Shown: one piece after another, positions 1 through 8,985 of the stretch | Numbering within the stretch: the stretch's first letter is position 1 | Layout of the letters: each line of letters starts with the position of its first letter | Assembly: GCF_001645125.1 (NCBI RefSeq) | Contig: NZ_LXKA01000022.1 | Coordinates: 1-64,000 of the forward strand | Direction of reading: 5' to 3' | Source: Paraburkholderia ginsengiterrae | GTDB taxonomy: Bacteria > Pseudomonadota > Gammaproteobacteria > Burkholderiales > Burkholderiaceae | DNA: 64,000 bases | Program-made: the position numbers and the translations under genes | The notes under the pieces: model-generated | Database searches by the model: none | Seen by the model: the letters and a program-made list of their open reading frames with translations, nothing else | Told to the model about the DNA's origin: nothing

Positions 1-873
1 GATCTGCGTGGTCGAAATATCGGTGTGGCCCAGCAGCAGCTGCACCACGCGCAGATCGGCGCCGTGATTGAGCAGATGCGTCGCGAACGCGTGCCGCAGG
101 GTGTGCGGCGACAGCGGCGCATGCACGCCGGCCGCAGCCGCGTGTCGTTTAATGATGTTCCAGAACTGCTGACGCGTCATGCCCTCCGCGCGGTTCGTGA
201 CGAACAGCGCATCCGCCGCGCGCGCGCCGAGCAACGCGGGGCGAGCCTCGCGCAGATAGCGCTCGATCCAGCCGTGCGCCTCTTCGCCGAACGGAATCAG
301 GCGCTCTTTCGAGCCTTTGCCTAGCACGCGCACTACGCCTTCGTTCAGCCCGACTTCCACCGTTTTCAGCGTGACGAGTTCGGTCACGCGCAAGCCGCTC
401 GCGTACATCAGTTCCAGCATCGTGCGGTCGCGCAGGCCCAGCGGCGTGTCGATGTCGGGCGCGCCAAGCAGCGCTTCGACCTGCGCTTCGCTGAGCGTGG
501 ACGGAAACCGCGGTGGCTGCTTCGCCGAACGGATGCGCACCGTCGGGTCCACCTTCGCCCGATGCTCACGCACCGCCCAGCCGTAGTAGCGCCGAAACAC
601 CGAAAGCCGCCGGTTCGCCGAGGTCGATTTGTCGCCCTGCCGCGCCGCGCTATAGGCGTTGAGATCGGCCTCACTGGCGGTGTCGAGCGAGGTGTTACGA
701 GTCTGCGCGAGCCATTCGCAGAAGAGCCGCAGATCGCGGCGGTACGCATCGAGCGTGTTGCGTGACAGGCCGTGCTCGAGCCAGAGCGCGTCGCAGAATG
801 CATCGATCGACGCCGAGCTGGCGATGAACAGCGGTGACGCGGCGGGCGCGTCGTCAATCAAGGTGTCGCTCAT
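1..873 (-). CDS. xerD: Tyrosine recombinase XerD, 3' end cut by window
   Basis: XerD acts with XerC at dif to resolve chromosome dimers at the division septum. 291 residues are visible: an N-terminal SAM-like core-binding domain (about residues 20-105) and the catalytic domain. Catalytic residues seen are R162 (ASGLR), K186 (GKGSK), H257 and R260 (PHTLRHAFATH) and H283 (LLGHTDIS). The frame ends at TTQI, where XerD proteins continue with the nucleophile tyrosine (QIYTHV), so that residue should be the first codon outside the window. The ATG overlaps the stop of the upstream alkyltransferase gene by ATGA, suggesting translational coupling. XerC is the alternative; the PHTLRHAFATHLLNHGADL stretch looks more like XerD. 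Confidence 0.93.
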   Translation of the reverse strand, partial: MSDTLIDDAPAASPLFIASSASIDAFCDALWLEHGLSRNTLDAYRRDLRLFCEWLAQTRNTSLDTASEADLNAYSAARQGDKSTSANRRLSVFRRYYGWAVREHRAKVDPTVRIRSAKQPPRFPSTLSEAQVEALLGAPDIDTPLGLRDRTMLELMYASGLRVTELVTLKTVEVGLNEGVVRVLGKGSKERLIPFGEEAHGWIERYLREARPALLGARAADALFVTNRAEGMTRQQFWNIIKRHAAAAGVHAPLSPHTLRHAFATHLLNHGADLRVVQLLLGHTDISTTQI

Positions 874-1340
874 GCGTAGGGAATGCCTTCGTGGGTCAAG
901 AGCCAGCGTTTGACGTTGCGGAAGAAACCGTCGCCGGCGTGATGCGCAAAGCCGCCGATGCCGCTCGAGCTCACAACCCGGTGACACGGAATCACGATCG
1001 GAAAGTAATTGGAGCCGCAGGCCTGGCCGACTGCGCGCGGCACGCTGCCCACCTGCTTTGCCAGTTGCCCGTAGGTGAGCACGACACCCGGCGGAATATC
1101 GCGGATCGCCTGCCAGACGCGCCGCTGAAACGCGGTGCCGACCGGCGCGAGCGGCAACTCGAAGGTCGCCGACGCGGTTTCGAAATAGCGCTCGATCTGC
1201 TCAACCGCTTGCCGGGCTAACGGCGTATCGGGCTCGACGCAGGGTATCGAATCCGGCAGATAGACGATCTCGCGCACGGCCTCGCCTTCGAGGCGAATGC
1301 CGACCTTGCCAAACGGTGCATCGATCACTGCATTGAACAT
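870..1340 (-). CDS. ogt: Methylated-DNA--[protein]-cysteine S-methyltransferase
   Basis: Suicidal repair protein that moves an alkyl group from O6-alkylguanine (or O4-alkylthymine) to its own cysteine. The 156-residue product has the active-site motif IPCHRV with nucleophile C119, preceded by the helix-turn-helix region GVVLTYGQLAKQVGSVPRA and the Asn of GSNYFP. The frame is open for another 29 codons upstream, but I chose the ATG at 1340 because GAGGAG sits about 9 bases before it and the protein then begins FNAVIDAPFG as in the family. Length fits the short Ogt/AGT form without an Ada domain. It overlaps xerD by 4 bases. Ogt and the AGT domain of Ada cannot be separated by eye. Confidence 0.92.
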   Translation of the reverse strand: MFNAVIDAPFGKVGIRLEGEAVREIVYLPDSIPCVEPDTPLARQAVEQIERYFETASATFELPLAPVGTAFQRRVWQAIRDIPPGVVLTYGQLAKQVGSVPRAVGQACGSNYFPIVIPCHRVVSSSGIGGFAHHAGDGFFRNVKRWLLTHEGIPYA

Positions 1341-1465
1341 GGTTGCCTGCTCCTCGCTGGCGCGGCGTGCCGGTTTTCGATTGAGTTCCACGGCGCGCAT
1401 TCCAGATGCGCCGCCCAATAACGCCATAACCCAACAACCCGACAGCCCGCCCGATTGCCGCTACT

Positions 1466-2695
1466 TTACGCCGCTTCCAGGGCCCATTCCACGTGCTCTC
1501 GCACGATCGCGGACGGATCGTCGGCACGCGATCTCAGCGCCTGCACGATCGCCTCGCGCGCCGGCACACTCAAACTTTCCGGCGACGCGCGCAGCGCGTT
1601 ACCCATGCCGACTGCGAGATTGCGCAGCCAGCTCTCGTAGCCGATGCGGCGAATCGCGCTGCCCTGCATGCGCGTATCGAACTCGTGCGCGCTCCACGCG
1701 AAGAGTTCGACCAGCGACGCGCGATCGAGCCCATGCCTGACGTCGAAATCGTCGACCGGCGCGGCCTGCGCGAACTTGTTCCACGGACACACGAGCTGAC
1801 AATCGTCGCAGCCATACACACGATTGCCGATTAGCGGCCGCATTTCCAGGGGAATCCTGCCCTTCAATTCAATCGTGAGGTACGAAATGCAGCGCCGCGC
1901 GTCGACCTTGTAAGGCGCGACGATCGCGCCGGTCGGGCAGGCGCCGATGCAGCGGGTGCAACTGCCGCAATGCGAGCCCGGCGTTTCGGGCGCGGCTTCG
2001 GGGACGGTCTCGGCGTCGGTCGGCAAAGGCACGTCGACGTAAATCTCGCCGAGAAAGAACATTGAACCGGCGTCGCGCTGCAGCAGCAGTGTGTGCTTGC
2101 CGCGCCAGCCGATCCCGGCTTTCTGGGCGAGCTCGACTTCCAGCACCGGCGCCGAATCGGTAAATACGCGGTAGCCGAACGCACCGATCTCCGCTTCGAT
2201 TTTCTCGGCCAGATGTTGCAGACGGTTACGCATCACCTTGTGATAATCGCGGCCGCGGGCGTAGATCGACACCACGGCCGCCGACGGGTCCGCTAGCCGC
2301 GCATGCTCGGCCAAACGCCAGTCCTGCCAGTCCTGCGAAGCGCTTTCGTGCGGCTTTCCACTCGATGCATGAGCGGGCAAATAGGCGATGCGCGCGGTAA
2401 TCACACGTCGCGTACCGGCCACAAGCTCGGCGGGACGCGCGCGTTTCATGCCGTGTTTCGCCATATAATCCATCTCGCCGTGACAACCCGCTTCCAGCCA
2501 GGCTGCAAGCGGCGCTTCGGCGGCGGAGAGGTCCGTGTCGCTAATGCCGATCGCTCCAAATCCCAGTTCACGGCCCCAGGTTTTGATATTCAGCGCGAGC
2601 GCCTTCAGCGCCGCTTCATCGAAATGACGCTCGGCACGCGCATCGTCAACAGACGCAGGCGTGCAGGAAACAGGGGACTCCGGACTTCGGTTCAT
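1466..2695 (-). CDS. queG: Epoxyqueuosine reductase QueG
   Basis: Cobalamin-dependent iron-sulfur enzyme for the last step of queuosine synthesis on tRNA, reducing epoxyqueuosine to queuosine. The 409-residue protein has the N-terminal DUF1730 region (WGRELGFGAIGISDTDL), the conserved Asp of FTDSAPVLE near residue 180, and two ferredoxin-like clusters: CGSCTRCIGACPTG around 243-256 and GCDDCQLVCPWN around 295-306. A C-terminal HEAT-like helical part follows. GTG at 2698 is one codon upstream; I use the ATG at 2695. Neither has a clear Shine-Dalgarno, and the start codon lies only 17 bases from the start of the divergent tsaE. Confidence 0.96.
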   Translation of the reverse strand: MNRSPESPVSCTPASVDDARAERHFDEAALKALALNIKTWGRELGFGAIGISDTDLSAAEAPLAAWLEAGCHGEMDYMAKHGMKRARPAELVAGTRRVITARIAYLPAHASSGKPHESASQDWQDWRLAEHARLADPSAAVVSIYARGRDYHKVMRNRLQHLAEKIEAEIGAFGYRVFTDSAPVLEVELAQKAGIGWRGKHTLLLQRDAGSMFFLGEIYVDVPLPTDAETVPEAAPETPGSHCGSCTRCIGACPTGAIVAPYKVDARRCISYLTIELKGRIPLEMRPLIGNRVYGCDDCQLVCPWNKFAQAAPVDDFDVRHGLDRASLVELFAWSAHEFDTRMQGSAIRRIGYESWLRNLAVGMGNALRASPESLSVPAREAIVQALRSRADDPSAIVREHVEWALEAA

Positions 2696-2712
2696 CACGC
2701 CATTTTACGAGA

Positions 2713-3276
2713 ATGCCTGCCAATCCTGATCTCGCGATCCAACCGCCCGCTCCTGTCCTGCTCGAACGCACTTTCGCGCTCGCGGACGAAGCCGCCACGC
2801 TGGCATTCGGCGAGCGCTTCGCGCACGCTATCGAAAGCGTGCGCGAAGCGTCGTCACCCGCACCGGAAGGCCAGGCATTCCACGGACTGCAAGTGCAACT
2901 GGTCGGCGACCTCGGCGCCGGCAAAACCACACTCGTGCGTGCGACCTTACGCGGTCTCGGCCACACCGGCCGCGTGCGCAGTCCCACCTACACGCTCGTC
3001 GAACCCTATGTGCTCGAACGGGCCGGCGGGGAACTCGCGCTCTATCACTTCGATCTGTACAGATTTACCGATCCGGCCGAATGGGCCGACGCGGGCTTTC
3101 GCGAATACTTCGACAGCGGCGCAATCTGCCTCGTCGAGTGGCCGCAACGCGCGGGGGCCCTGCTGGGCGTGCCGGATCTCGTCTTCTCGCTCGACCTGGA
3201 CAACGAGGGTGACGGCCGCGTACTCGTTGCACTGGCATACAGCGAATCAGGAAAGGCATGTCTCGAAAGATGTTAA
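2713..3276 (+). CDS. tsaE: tRNA t6A biosynthesis ATPase TsaE
   Basis: Small ATPase that works with TsaB and TsaD to put threonylcarbamoyl on A37 of ANN-decoding tRNAs. The 187 residues carry a Walker A GDLGAGKTT at 65-73, the switch-like RSPTYTLVEPY near 89-99, FDLYR and the Walker B-like ICLVEWPQ. It is longer than the usual ~150 residues because of an N-terminal extension and an insert before the P-loop (SPAPEGQAFHGLQ). The ATG follows TTTTACGAGA, at best a weak ribosome site. The 3' end overlaps amiC by 19 bases, a tsaE-amiC arrangement common in proteobacteria. Confidence 0.94.
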   Translation: MPANPDLAIQPPAPVLLERTFALADEAATLAFGERFAHAIESVREASSPAPEGQAFHGLQVQLVGDLGAGKTTLVRATLRGLGHTGRVRSPTYTLVEPYVLERAGGELALYHFDLYRFTDPAEWADAGFREYFDSGAICLVEWPQRAGALLGVPDLVFSLDLDNEGDGRVLVALAYSESGKACLERC

Positions 3277-4853
3277 TCAAACCGTTCCGCTCGATCGAAT
3301 CGGCCGCTACCGCAACGCATAACTGGCGGCGCCGGCAGATTCTGCGCGCGGGTGCGTCCACGCTCGTGCTCGGCCTCGTCGCTCCGCGTCTCGCGTGGGC
3401 CAGCTCGGTGCTCGGCGTGCGCGTCTGGCCGGCGCGCGACTATACGCGCGTAACGATCGAATCCGATCAACCATTGCAGAACACGCAGCAGTTGCTGCAG
3501 GGACCGGACCGGCTGGTGGTCGATCTGAGCGGCCTCGACCTGGACCAGGCGCTCAAGGACCTCGTGTCGAAGATCACGCCGAACGACCCGCAGATTCAGT
3601 CGGTGCGGGTCGGGCAATATCAGCCGCACGTGGTGCGCATGGTGTTCGACCTGAAGGGCTCGGTGAAGCCGCAGGTGTTCACGCTGCCGCCGGTCGGCGC
3701 GTACAAGTACCGGCTGGTGTTCGACCTGTATCCGGCGGTCGCGCCTGATCCGTTGATGGATCTGCTCGCTCAGACGGAGCGCAAGCAGCAAACCCTGAAC
3801 GAAGAAAACAGCGCGCCGCCTGCCACGCTGAGCGGACCGGGCACCACGCCGCCCACGCCCGACAACAGCGAGGCGTTCTTCGAGCGGTACGCGCAGAACG
3901 GCGGCAGCGGCGCCTCGTCTGGCGTGCCGCATCCGCCGGTGCATGTCGTGCCGCCGCCCGCGCCGCCGATCATCGGGAAGGCGCCCGCGCCTGCCGTACC
4001 GGTGCCGCCGGTGGCGCCGCCCACGGCAATTGCGCGCAACAAGAACGGCAACAGCAACGGCGCGAGCGCGTTGGGCTCGGACGACGCCGGCGACGACGAT
4101 ACCTACGCCTTCACCAACCCCAAGTCCGGCAAGAGCAACACGGTGCGTCTGCTGACCGTCGCCATCGATCCGGGCCACGGCGGCGAAGACCCGGGTGCGA
4201 TCGGCGGCTCGGGCACGTACGAGAAACACGTCGCGCTCGACATCGCGAAGAAGCTGCGCGCGAAAATCGACGCGCAGCCGAACATGCGCGCCATGATGAC
4301 GCGCGACGCCGACTTCTTCGTGCCGCTCAACGTGCGCGTGCAGAAGGCGCGGCGCGTCGGTGCGGACCTGTTCGTGTCGATCCACGCGGACGCGTTCACC
4401 ACACCCGACGCGAAGGGCTCGTCGGTGTTCGCGCTGTCCGAGCACGGTGCATCGAGCGCCGCGGCGCGTTGGATGGCCAACAAGGAGAACTCGTCGGATC
4501 AGATCGGCGGGATCAACATCAAGTCCACCGACGCCACGGTCAATCGCGCGCTGTTCGATATGTCGACCACCGCGCAGATCCGCGATTCGATGCGTTACGG
4601 CAACTTCGTGCTGAAGGAAATCGGCGGGATCAACAAGCTGCACAAGGGCTCGGTCGAACAGGCCGGGTTCGCGGTGCTCAAAGCGCCGGACATTCCGTCG
4701 ATCCTCGTCGAAACGGCCTTCATCAGCAACCCGGATGAAGAGCGCAAGCTGAACGATGATGCCTACCGCGACAAGATGGCCGATGCGATCATGAGCGGCA
4801 TCAAGCGCTATTTCGCGGCGAATCCGCCGCTGGCGAAAAACCGCATGACGTGA
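3258..4853 (+). CDS. amiC: Periplasmic N-acetylmuramoyl-L-alanine amidase AmiC
   Basis: Zinc amidase that cleaves the amide bond between MurNAc and the stem peptide to separate daughter cells. Of 531 residues, the first ~50 hold a Tat-type signal (WRRRQILRAGAS, then a hydrophobic stretch, APRLAWASS). Next comes an AMIN domain (about 52-165: VRVWPARDYTRVTIESDQP) that targets the septum, a long Pro/Ala linker (about 185-285), and an Amidase_3 domain. Zinc/catalytic residues visible are H in DPGHGG (~307), E in TYEKHVALD (~322), H in VSIHADAF (~376) and E in ILVETAFISN (~485). AGGAAAGGC precedes the ATG. Ends at a hairpin shared with the convergent eamA-type gene. Confidence 0.95.
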   Translation: MSRKMLIKPFRSIESAATATHNWRRRQILRAGASTLVLGLVAPRLAWASSVLGVRVWPARDYTRVTIESDQPLQNTQQLLQGPDRLVVDLSGLDLDQALKDLVSKITPNDPQIQSVRVGQYQPHVVRMVFDLKGSVKPQVFTLPPVGAYKYRLVFDLYPAVAPDPLMDLLAQTERKQQTLNEENSAPPATLSGPGTTPPTPDNSEAFFERYAQNGGSGASSGVPHPPVHVVPPPAPPIIGKAPAPAVPVPPVAPPTAIARNKNGNSNGASALGSDDAGDDDTYAFTNPKSGKSNTVRLLTVAIDPGHGGEDPGAIGGSGTYEKHVALDIAKKLRAKIDAQPNMRAMMTRDADFFVPLNVRVQKARRVGADLFVSIHADAFTTPDAKGSSVFALSEHGASSAAARWMANKENSSDQIGGINIKSTDATVNRALFDMSTTAQIRDSMRYGNFVLKEIGGINKLHKGSVEQAGFAVLKAPDIPSILVETAFISNPDEERKLNDDAYRDKMADAIMSGIKRYFAANPPLAKNRMT

Positions 4854-4881
4854 TGCGCGTGCACGCAGCGCTGCAATGAAA

Positions 4882-4904
4882 AACGGCCGCTCGATGCGGC
4901 CGTT
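4882..4904. terminator. Hairpin terminator between convergent genes
   Basis: Perfect 9-bp stem AACGGCCGC / GCGGCCGTT with loop TCGAT, 29 bases after the amiC stop and 36 bases before the stop of the convergent transporter gene. The trailing tract on the plus strand (GTTTCGTCTCCCTT) is only moderately U-rich; read on minus the stem is followed by TTTTTCATTGC, which is better. Confidence 0.7.
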
Positions 4905-4939
4905 GTTTCGTCTCCCTTCAGACGGGCGAGCCGCTCGGC

Positions 4940-5821
4940 TCAACGCGCCAGGGAAAAGCGCTGCACGGCCCAGCCGCCGAATACGTTCACGGCGAGTCCC
5001 GCCATCACCAGCGCAGCGCCGCCGACCTGCGCCGCGGACAACTGCTCACCGAGAAACAGAGACGCCGACGCCAGACCGACAATCGGCACCAGCAACGAAA
5101 AAGGCGCGACCTGGCTCGCCGGATGGCGCGACAGCAGGCGGCTCCACAACCCGTAGCCGACCAGCGTGGCCACGAAGGCCAGATACACGACAGCGAAGAT
5201 CGACATGGCGCTGATGCCGGACAGCGCCGCAACGATGCGCTGCGGCCCCTCGAACGCATACGACAGCGCGAAGAACGGCAGCGGCGGAATCAGGCTGCCC
5301 CACACCACGAGTCCGACCAGATCGACTTTGCCGACTTTCTTCGTGACGATGTTGCCGAGCGCCCACGAACAGGCGGCGCACAACGTCAGCACAAAACCCG
5401 CCAACGTCATGGCATGGCCGCCTTGCATGCCGATCACGGCAAGGCCTGCCGCCGCGATTAGCAAGCCCACGACGTTCTGCGCGCGAAACCGCTCATGCAG
5501 GAAAGCGGCCGCGAAAATCAACGTGAAAAATGCCTGCGCCTGCAATACCAGCGAGGCAAGACCCGCGGGCATGCCGACATACATGGCCGAAAACAGAAAA
5601 GCGAACTGTCCCAGCGAGATCGTCACGCCGTACGCGAGCAGCCAGCGCCACGGCAAATTCGGCCGCTTGACGAAAAACACCGCCGGCACCGCGGCAAGCG
5701 TAAAACGCAGCGCGCCGAGCAGCATGGGCGGCACGCCGTGGAGGCCCACCTTGATCACGACGAAATTGACGCCCCACGCCACGACGACGACCAGCGCGAG
5801 CAGTAAATCCTTGGGCGACAT
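4940..5821 (-). CDS. EamA/DMT-family inner-membrane exporter
   Basis: Ten-helix drug/metabolite transporter of 293 residues made of two repeated EamA domains: LALVVVVAWGVNFVVIKVGL opens the first and VLTLCAACSWALGNIVTKKVG the second. It resembles the EamA (YdeD) group that exports O-acetylserine/cysteine and related amino acids, but the substrate cannot be read from the sequence. The ATG at 5821 gives MSPKDLLLALVVVVAWG, the usual start for the group. It appears to be a single-gene unit with a 178-base gap to the divergent pirin gene. Confidence 0.88.
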   Translation of the reverse strand: MSPKDLLLALVVVVAWGVNFVVIKVGLHGVPPMLLGALRFTLAAVPAVFFVKRPNLPWRWLLAYGVTISLGQFAFLFSAMYVGMPAGLASLVLQAQAFFTLIFAAAFLHERFRAQNVVGLLIAAAGLAVIGMQGGHAMTLAGFVLTLCAACSWALGNIVTKKVGKVDLVGLVVWGSLIPPLPFFALSYAFEGPQRIVAALSGISAMSIFAVVYLAFVATLVGYGLWSRLLSRHPASQVAPFSLLVPIVGLASASLFLGEQLSAAQVGGAALVMAGLAVNVFGGWAVQRFSLAR

Positions 5822-5999
5822 CCCGGTCTCCGGTTGATGGGCTGATCCGCCAGTTTAGCGGAGCCGGCAACAGCGCGTGCGCGCCCGCGCCACGAATTCC
5901 CGGAGCATGGACGTGCCCCTAACCGTCGTCGTTGCGCCCGCCGCAGTAGAATCGTCCATTAAGCAGGATCCCCACTCACTCTTCTAGCCGAGCCCGACC

Positions 6000-6875
6000 A
6001 TGTCTACCTCGATCAAAGCGGTCCTCAAACCCCATCTGCGTGACGTCGGCAACCTGATGGTGCGACGTGTGCTGCCCGCCATGGCCGCACGCCTGATCGG
6101 TCCGTTCATCTTTTTCGATCACATGGGTCCGGCCGTCCTCGAACCCGGTGTCGGCCTCGACGTGCGCCCGCATCCGCACATCGGCCTCGCCACAGTGACG
6201 TATCTGTTCGAAGGCGCGATCATGCATCGCGACAGCCTCGGGTCGCTGCAGAAGATCGTCCCCGGCGACGTCAACTGGATGACCGCGGGACGCGGCATCG
6301 TCCATTCGGAGCGCACGCCGGACGAAGACCGCGCGAAAGGCCAGACCATGCACGGCATCCAGACGTGGGTCGCGCTGCCGCTCGCAGACGAAGAGATCGA
6401 ACCGTCGTTCGCGCATCACGCGGCGGACACGTTGCCGGTGGTCGAGCGCAACGGCGTCACGCTGCGCGTGATCGCCGGCACGGCGTTCGGCGAAACCTCG
6501 CCGGTCGCCACCTTCTCGGGCACGCTGTACGTCGCCGCCGAGTTCGCGCCAGGCGGCGCCTTCGCGCTCGAACCGGAGCACGAGGAACGCGGCGTCTATC
6601 TGGCGGAGGGCGACCTGGAAATCGACGGCACGCCGCTCGAAGTCGGCCAGATGGCGGTGCTCGCGCTCGACGAAACAGTCACGCTCGCCAGCACGCACGG
6701 CGCGCGTGTCATGCTGCTCGGCGGCGAGAAGCTGGATGGCGAGCGCTTTATCGAATGGAATTTCGTCGCGAGTTCACGCGAGAAAATCGAAGCCGCGAAA
6801 CTCGCCTGGACCAACCAGGAAATGGGCACGGTGCCGGGCGAAACCGAATGGATCCCGCTCCCCACGCGCAAATAA
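6000..6875 (+). CDS. Pirin-family bicupin protein
   Basis: 291-residue pirin with N-terminal and C-terminal cupin domains. The metal site is intact: H58 and H60 in RPHPHIG and H102, E104 in GRGIVHSE, with the same spacing as human pirin (56, 58, 101, 103). Bacterial pirins have been linked to quercetin dioxygenase activity and to regulation of pyruvate dehydrogenase, but the role here is unknown. No partner gene is obvious. The start codon follows GAGCCCGACC, a weak ribosome site. Confidence 0.9.
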   Translation: MSTSIKAVLKPHLRDVGNLMVRRVLPAMAARLIGPFIFFDHMGPAVLEPGVGLDVRPHPHIGLATVTYLFEGAIMHRDSLGSLQKIVPGDVNWMTAGRGIVHSERTPDEDRAKGQTMHGIQTWVALPLADEEIEPSFAHHAADTLPVVERNGVTLRVIAGTAFGETSPVATFSGTLYVAAEFAPGGAFALEPEHEERGVYLAEGDLEIDGTPLEVGQMAVLALDETVTLASTHGARVMLLGGEKLDGERFIEWNFVASSREKIEAAKLAWTNQEMGTVPGETEWIPLPTRK

Positions 6876-6956
6876 TTGCGGGCGGGTTCAGGCGGCATTG
6901 AATCCGCGACGATCGGCCCCAACTAGCCGGCAAACCGTTTTATCGACGAGGACGCA

Positions 6957-7805
6957 ATGGACACCACTCTGGCCACTTTCGAACAGGACGTCATCACGGC
7001 GTCGACACTGGCGCCCGTGCTGGTCGACTTCTGGGCGCCATGGTGCGGCCCGTGCAAGAGCCTCGGCCCGATGCTGGAAAAGCTCGAGGCCGAAGCCGCC
7101 GGCAAATGGAAGCTGGTGAAGGTCAACGTGGACGAGAATCAGGAACTGGCCGCGCACTTCCAGGTGCGCAGCATTCCGCACGTCATGGCGTTTGCCGACG
7201 GCCGCCCGGTCGACCAGTTTGTCGGCGTGCTGCCTGAAGGGCAGTTGCGCGAATTCATCGACCGGCTCGTGCCGCAAGGCGCGGACGCTGCTCGCCTCGA
7301 GGCGCAAACCGCGCTGGCCGAAGGCCGCCGCGAAGACGCCTACGACGCGCTGCAAGCCGCCCTCGCCTACGACCCCGGCTTCGACGAGGCACGCATGGAC
7401 CGCATCGAGATGCTGCTCGAAGACCACCGCATCGACGAAGCTCGTAACGAAGTCGATCTGCTTTCGCCGAAAACGACGCAAGGCATCGACGCGCGCTTCA
7501 ACGCCATCAAGACACGGCTGGATGCAGTGGACGCCGCTGCCGATCTGCCGCCCACGGATGCACTGGAAGCGGCCGTCGCCGCCAACCCGGCCGATCTCGA
7601 AGCGCGTTTCGATCTGGCCAGCGCGCTGATTGCCCGCCGCAACTACGCGGGCGCGCTCGAACATCTGCTGGCGATCGTGCAGCGCGACCGCACGTTCCGC
7701 GACGATATCGGCCGTAAGACGATGCTCTCGGTGTTCGATCTGGCGGCGCATCAGCCGGAGCTGGTGTCGCAATGGCGGCGCAAGTTGAGCGCGTCGTTGT
7801 TCTGA
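6957..7805 (+). CDS. cnoX: Thioredoxin-fold co-chaperone (CnoX/YbbN type)
   Basis: 282 residues: a thioredoxin domain (1-110) with active site WCGPC at 29-33 and the cis-Pro of RSIPHVMAF, followed by a TPR-like C-terminal half (about 115-282). This architecture is that of CnoX/YbbN, which holds unfolded clients and passes them to chaperone systems during oxidative stress. E. coli CnoX lacks a working CxxC pair; this protein keeps both cysteines, so it may also act as an oxidoreductase (family inference). GAGGA lies just upstream of the ATG. Confidence 0.9.
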   Translation: MDTTLATFEQDVITASTLAPVLVDFWAPWCGPCKSLGPMLEKLEAEAAGKWKLVKVNVDENQELAAHFQVRSIPHVMAFADGRPVDQFVGVLPEGQLREFIDRLVPQGADAARLEAQTALAEGRREDAYDALQAALAYDPGFDEARMDRIEMLLEDHRIDEARNEVDLLSPKTTQGIDARFNAIKTRLDAVDAAADLPPTDALEAAVAANPADLEARFDLASALIARRNYAGALEHLLAIVQRDRTFRDDIGRKTMLSVFDLAAHQPELVSQWRRKLSASLF

Positions 7806-7887
7806 TCCGCGCGGTATCCAGATGCGGCTTCCAGGCCGCATCCCGGCACGCCGTGGCAAATGCGGCGGCGTGCCTCAACTCATCACC

Positions 7888-8745
7888 TCAGGCCGTTGCC
7901 TGCTTCGCCAACGCACGCAGCACATGCGCGGCCGCGGCAAATCCAAAGCTCGCGGTCACGCACACGCTTGAACCAAATCCCGCGCAGTTCAATCCCACCG
8001 GCCCGGTGTGACCCGGCGACGTGCTCACGTGTTCGGCTTCTTCGTCGATATCGCACACGGCGGCTTCCGGGTAGATCAGCGGCTCGTCGGAATACACCGC
8101 ACTCACCTTGAAGCGGGCCTTCGGACCACGCGGAAAGCCGTGCAGCTTGCGCAGTTGCCCACGCACTTTCGACAGCAGCGGGTCCTGGATCGTCAGCGCC
8201 AGATCGTCAATGCGAATGCGCGTGGGATCGAGCTGGCCACCGGCGCCGCCGACCGTGATCAACGGCTGTTTCTTTTCGACGCACCATGCGATCAACGCGG
8301 TCTTGGTGCGCACGCTGTCGATCGCGTCGATCACATAGTCGAAGCCACCACCGAGCGTCGCCTCAAAGTTATCCGGCTCAACAAAGTCTTCCACTAGCCG
8401 CACGTCGCAAAACGGATTGATCGCCGCGATGCGCTCAGCCATGGCTTCGACCTTCGGTTTTCCGTAGTTGCCGTCGAGCGCATGGATCTGCCGGTTAGTG
8501 TTGCTCTCTGCGACGTTGTCGAGATCGATCAGCGTCAGCGAGCCAATCGCACTGCGCGCCAATGCCTCGGCGACCCACGAACCGACTCCGCCAATGCCAA
8601 TGACCGCGACGTGCGCGCCTTCGAACGCGGCAAGCGCCGGCGCGCCGTACAGGCGGGCGATGCCGCCGAAGCGCCGTGCGCGGTCGGCGGTTTCATCGCC
8701 GTCAAGGCCGGCTGTATGATCGGATTGCACTGGGGTGCTGGACAT
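7888..8745 (-). CDS. tcdA: tRNA threonylcarbamoyladenosine dehydratase TcdA
   Basis: E1-like ATP-dependent enzyme that cyclises t6A37 of tRNA to ct6A, formerly CsdL/YgdL. The 285-residue protein has the nucleotide-binding fold VAVIGIGGVGSWVAEALAR near 45-65, the LIDLDNVAESNTNRQ motif typical of ThiF/E1 proteins, DAIDSVRTKTALI, and the C-terminal GFGSSVCVTASFGFAAAAHV segment. The frame extends 55 codons further upstream, but the ATG at 8745 gives the normal N-terminus, with RRFGGIARLYG 25 residues in. It is divergent from pdxH across 240 bases. Confidence 0.93.
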   Translation of the reverse strand: MSSTPVQSDHTAGLDGDETADRARRFGGIARLYGAPALAAFEGAHVAVIGIGGVGSWVAEALARSAIGSLTLIDLDNVAESNTNRQIHALDGNYGKPKVEAMAERIAAINPFCDVRLVEDFVEPDNFEATLGGGFDYVIDAIDSVRTKTALIAWCVEKKQPLITVGGAGGQLDPTRIRIDDLALTIQDPLLSKVRGQLRKLHGFPRGPKARFKVSAVYSDEPLIYPEAAVCDIDEEAEHVSTSPGHTGPVGLNCAGFGSSVCVTASFGFAAAAHVLRALAKQATA

Positions 8746-8985
8746 GGTGGCGGGACTCGTTGAAATCAGGCATACGTAAAACGGCGACGCTCGACCGGGA
8801 TGACGGGTCCGGGCGCGCACAGCCCTGTATTTTGCCTGAACGCGCCAATTTGCATTGCAACACCAAAGTCCGCCGCTGCCACCGGCACAAACGCGCAACT
8901 GACAGCGCAAGGCCTTGACCTGGCTGCAGGCAAAAATCCAGCGGCTTAGCTATACTTAAATGAACTGTAGCGTTCGCATAAGAAC

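Noticed and set aside
1-873. XerD without its catalytic tyrosine as a degenerate recombinase
   Set aside because: The frame simply runs off the window at the codon before the expected tyrosine.
3273-4943. 556-codon open frame opposite amiC
   Set aside because: Arg-rich, no domain, and exactly shadows a gene with complete catalytic motifs.
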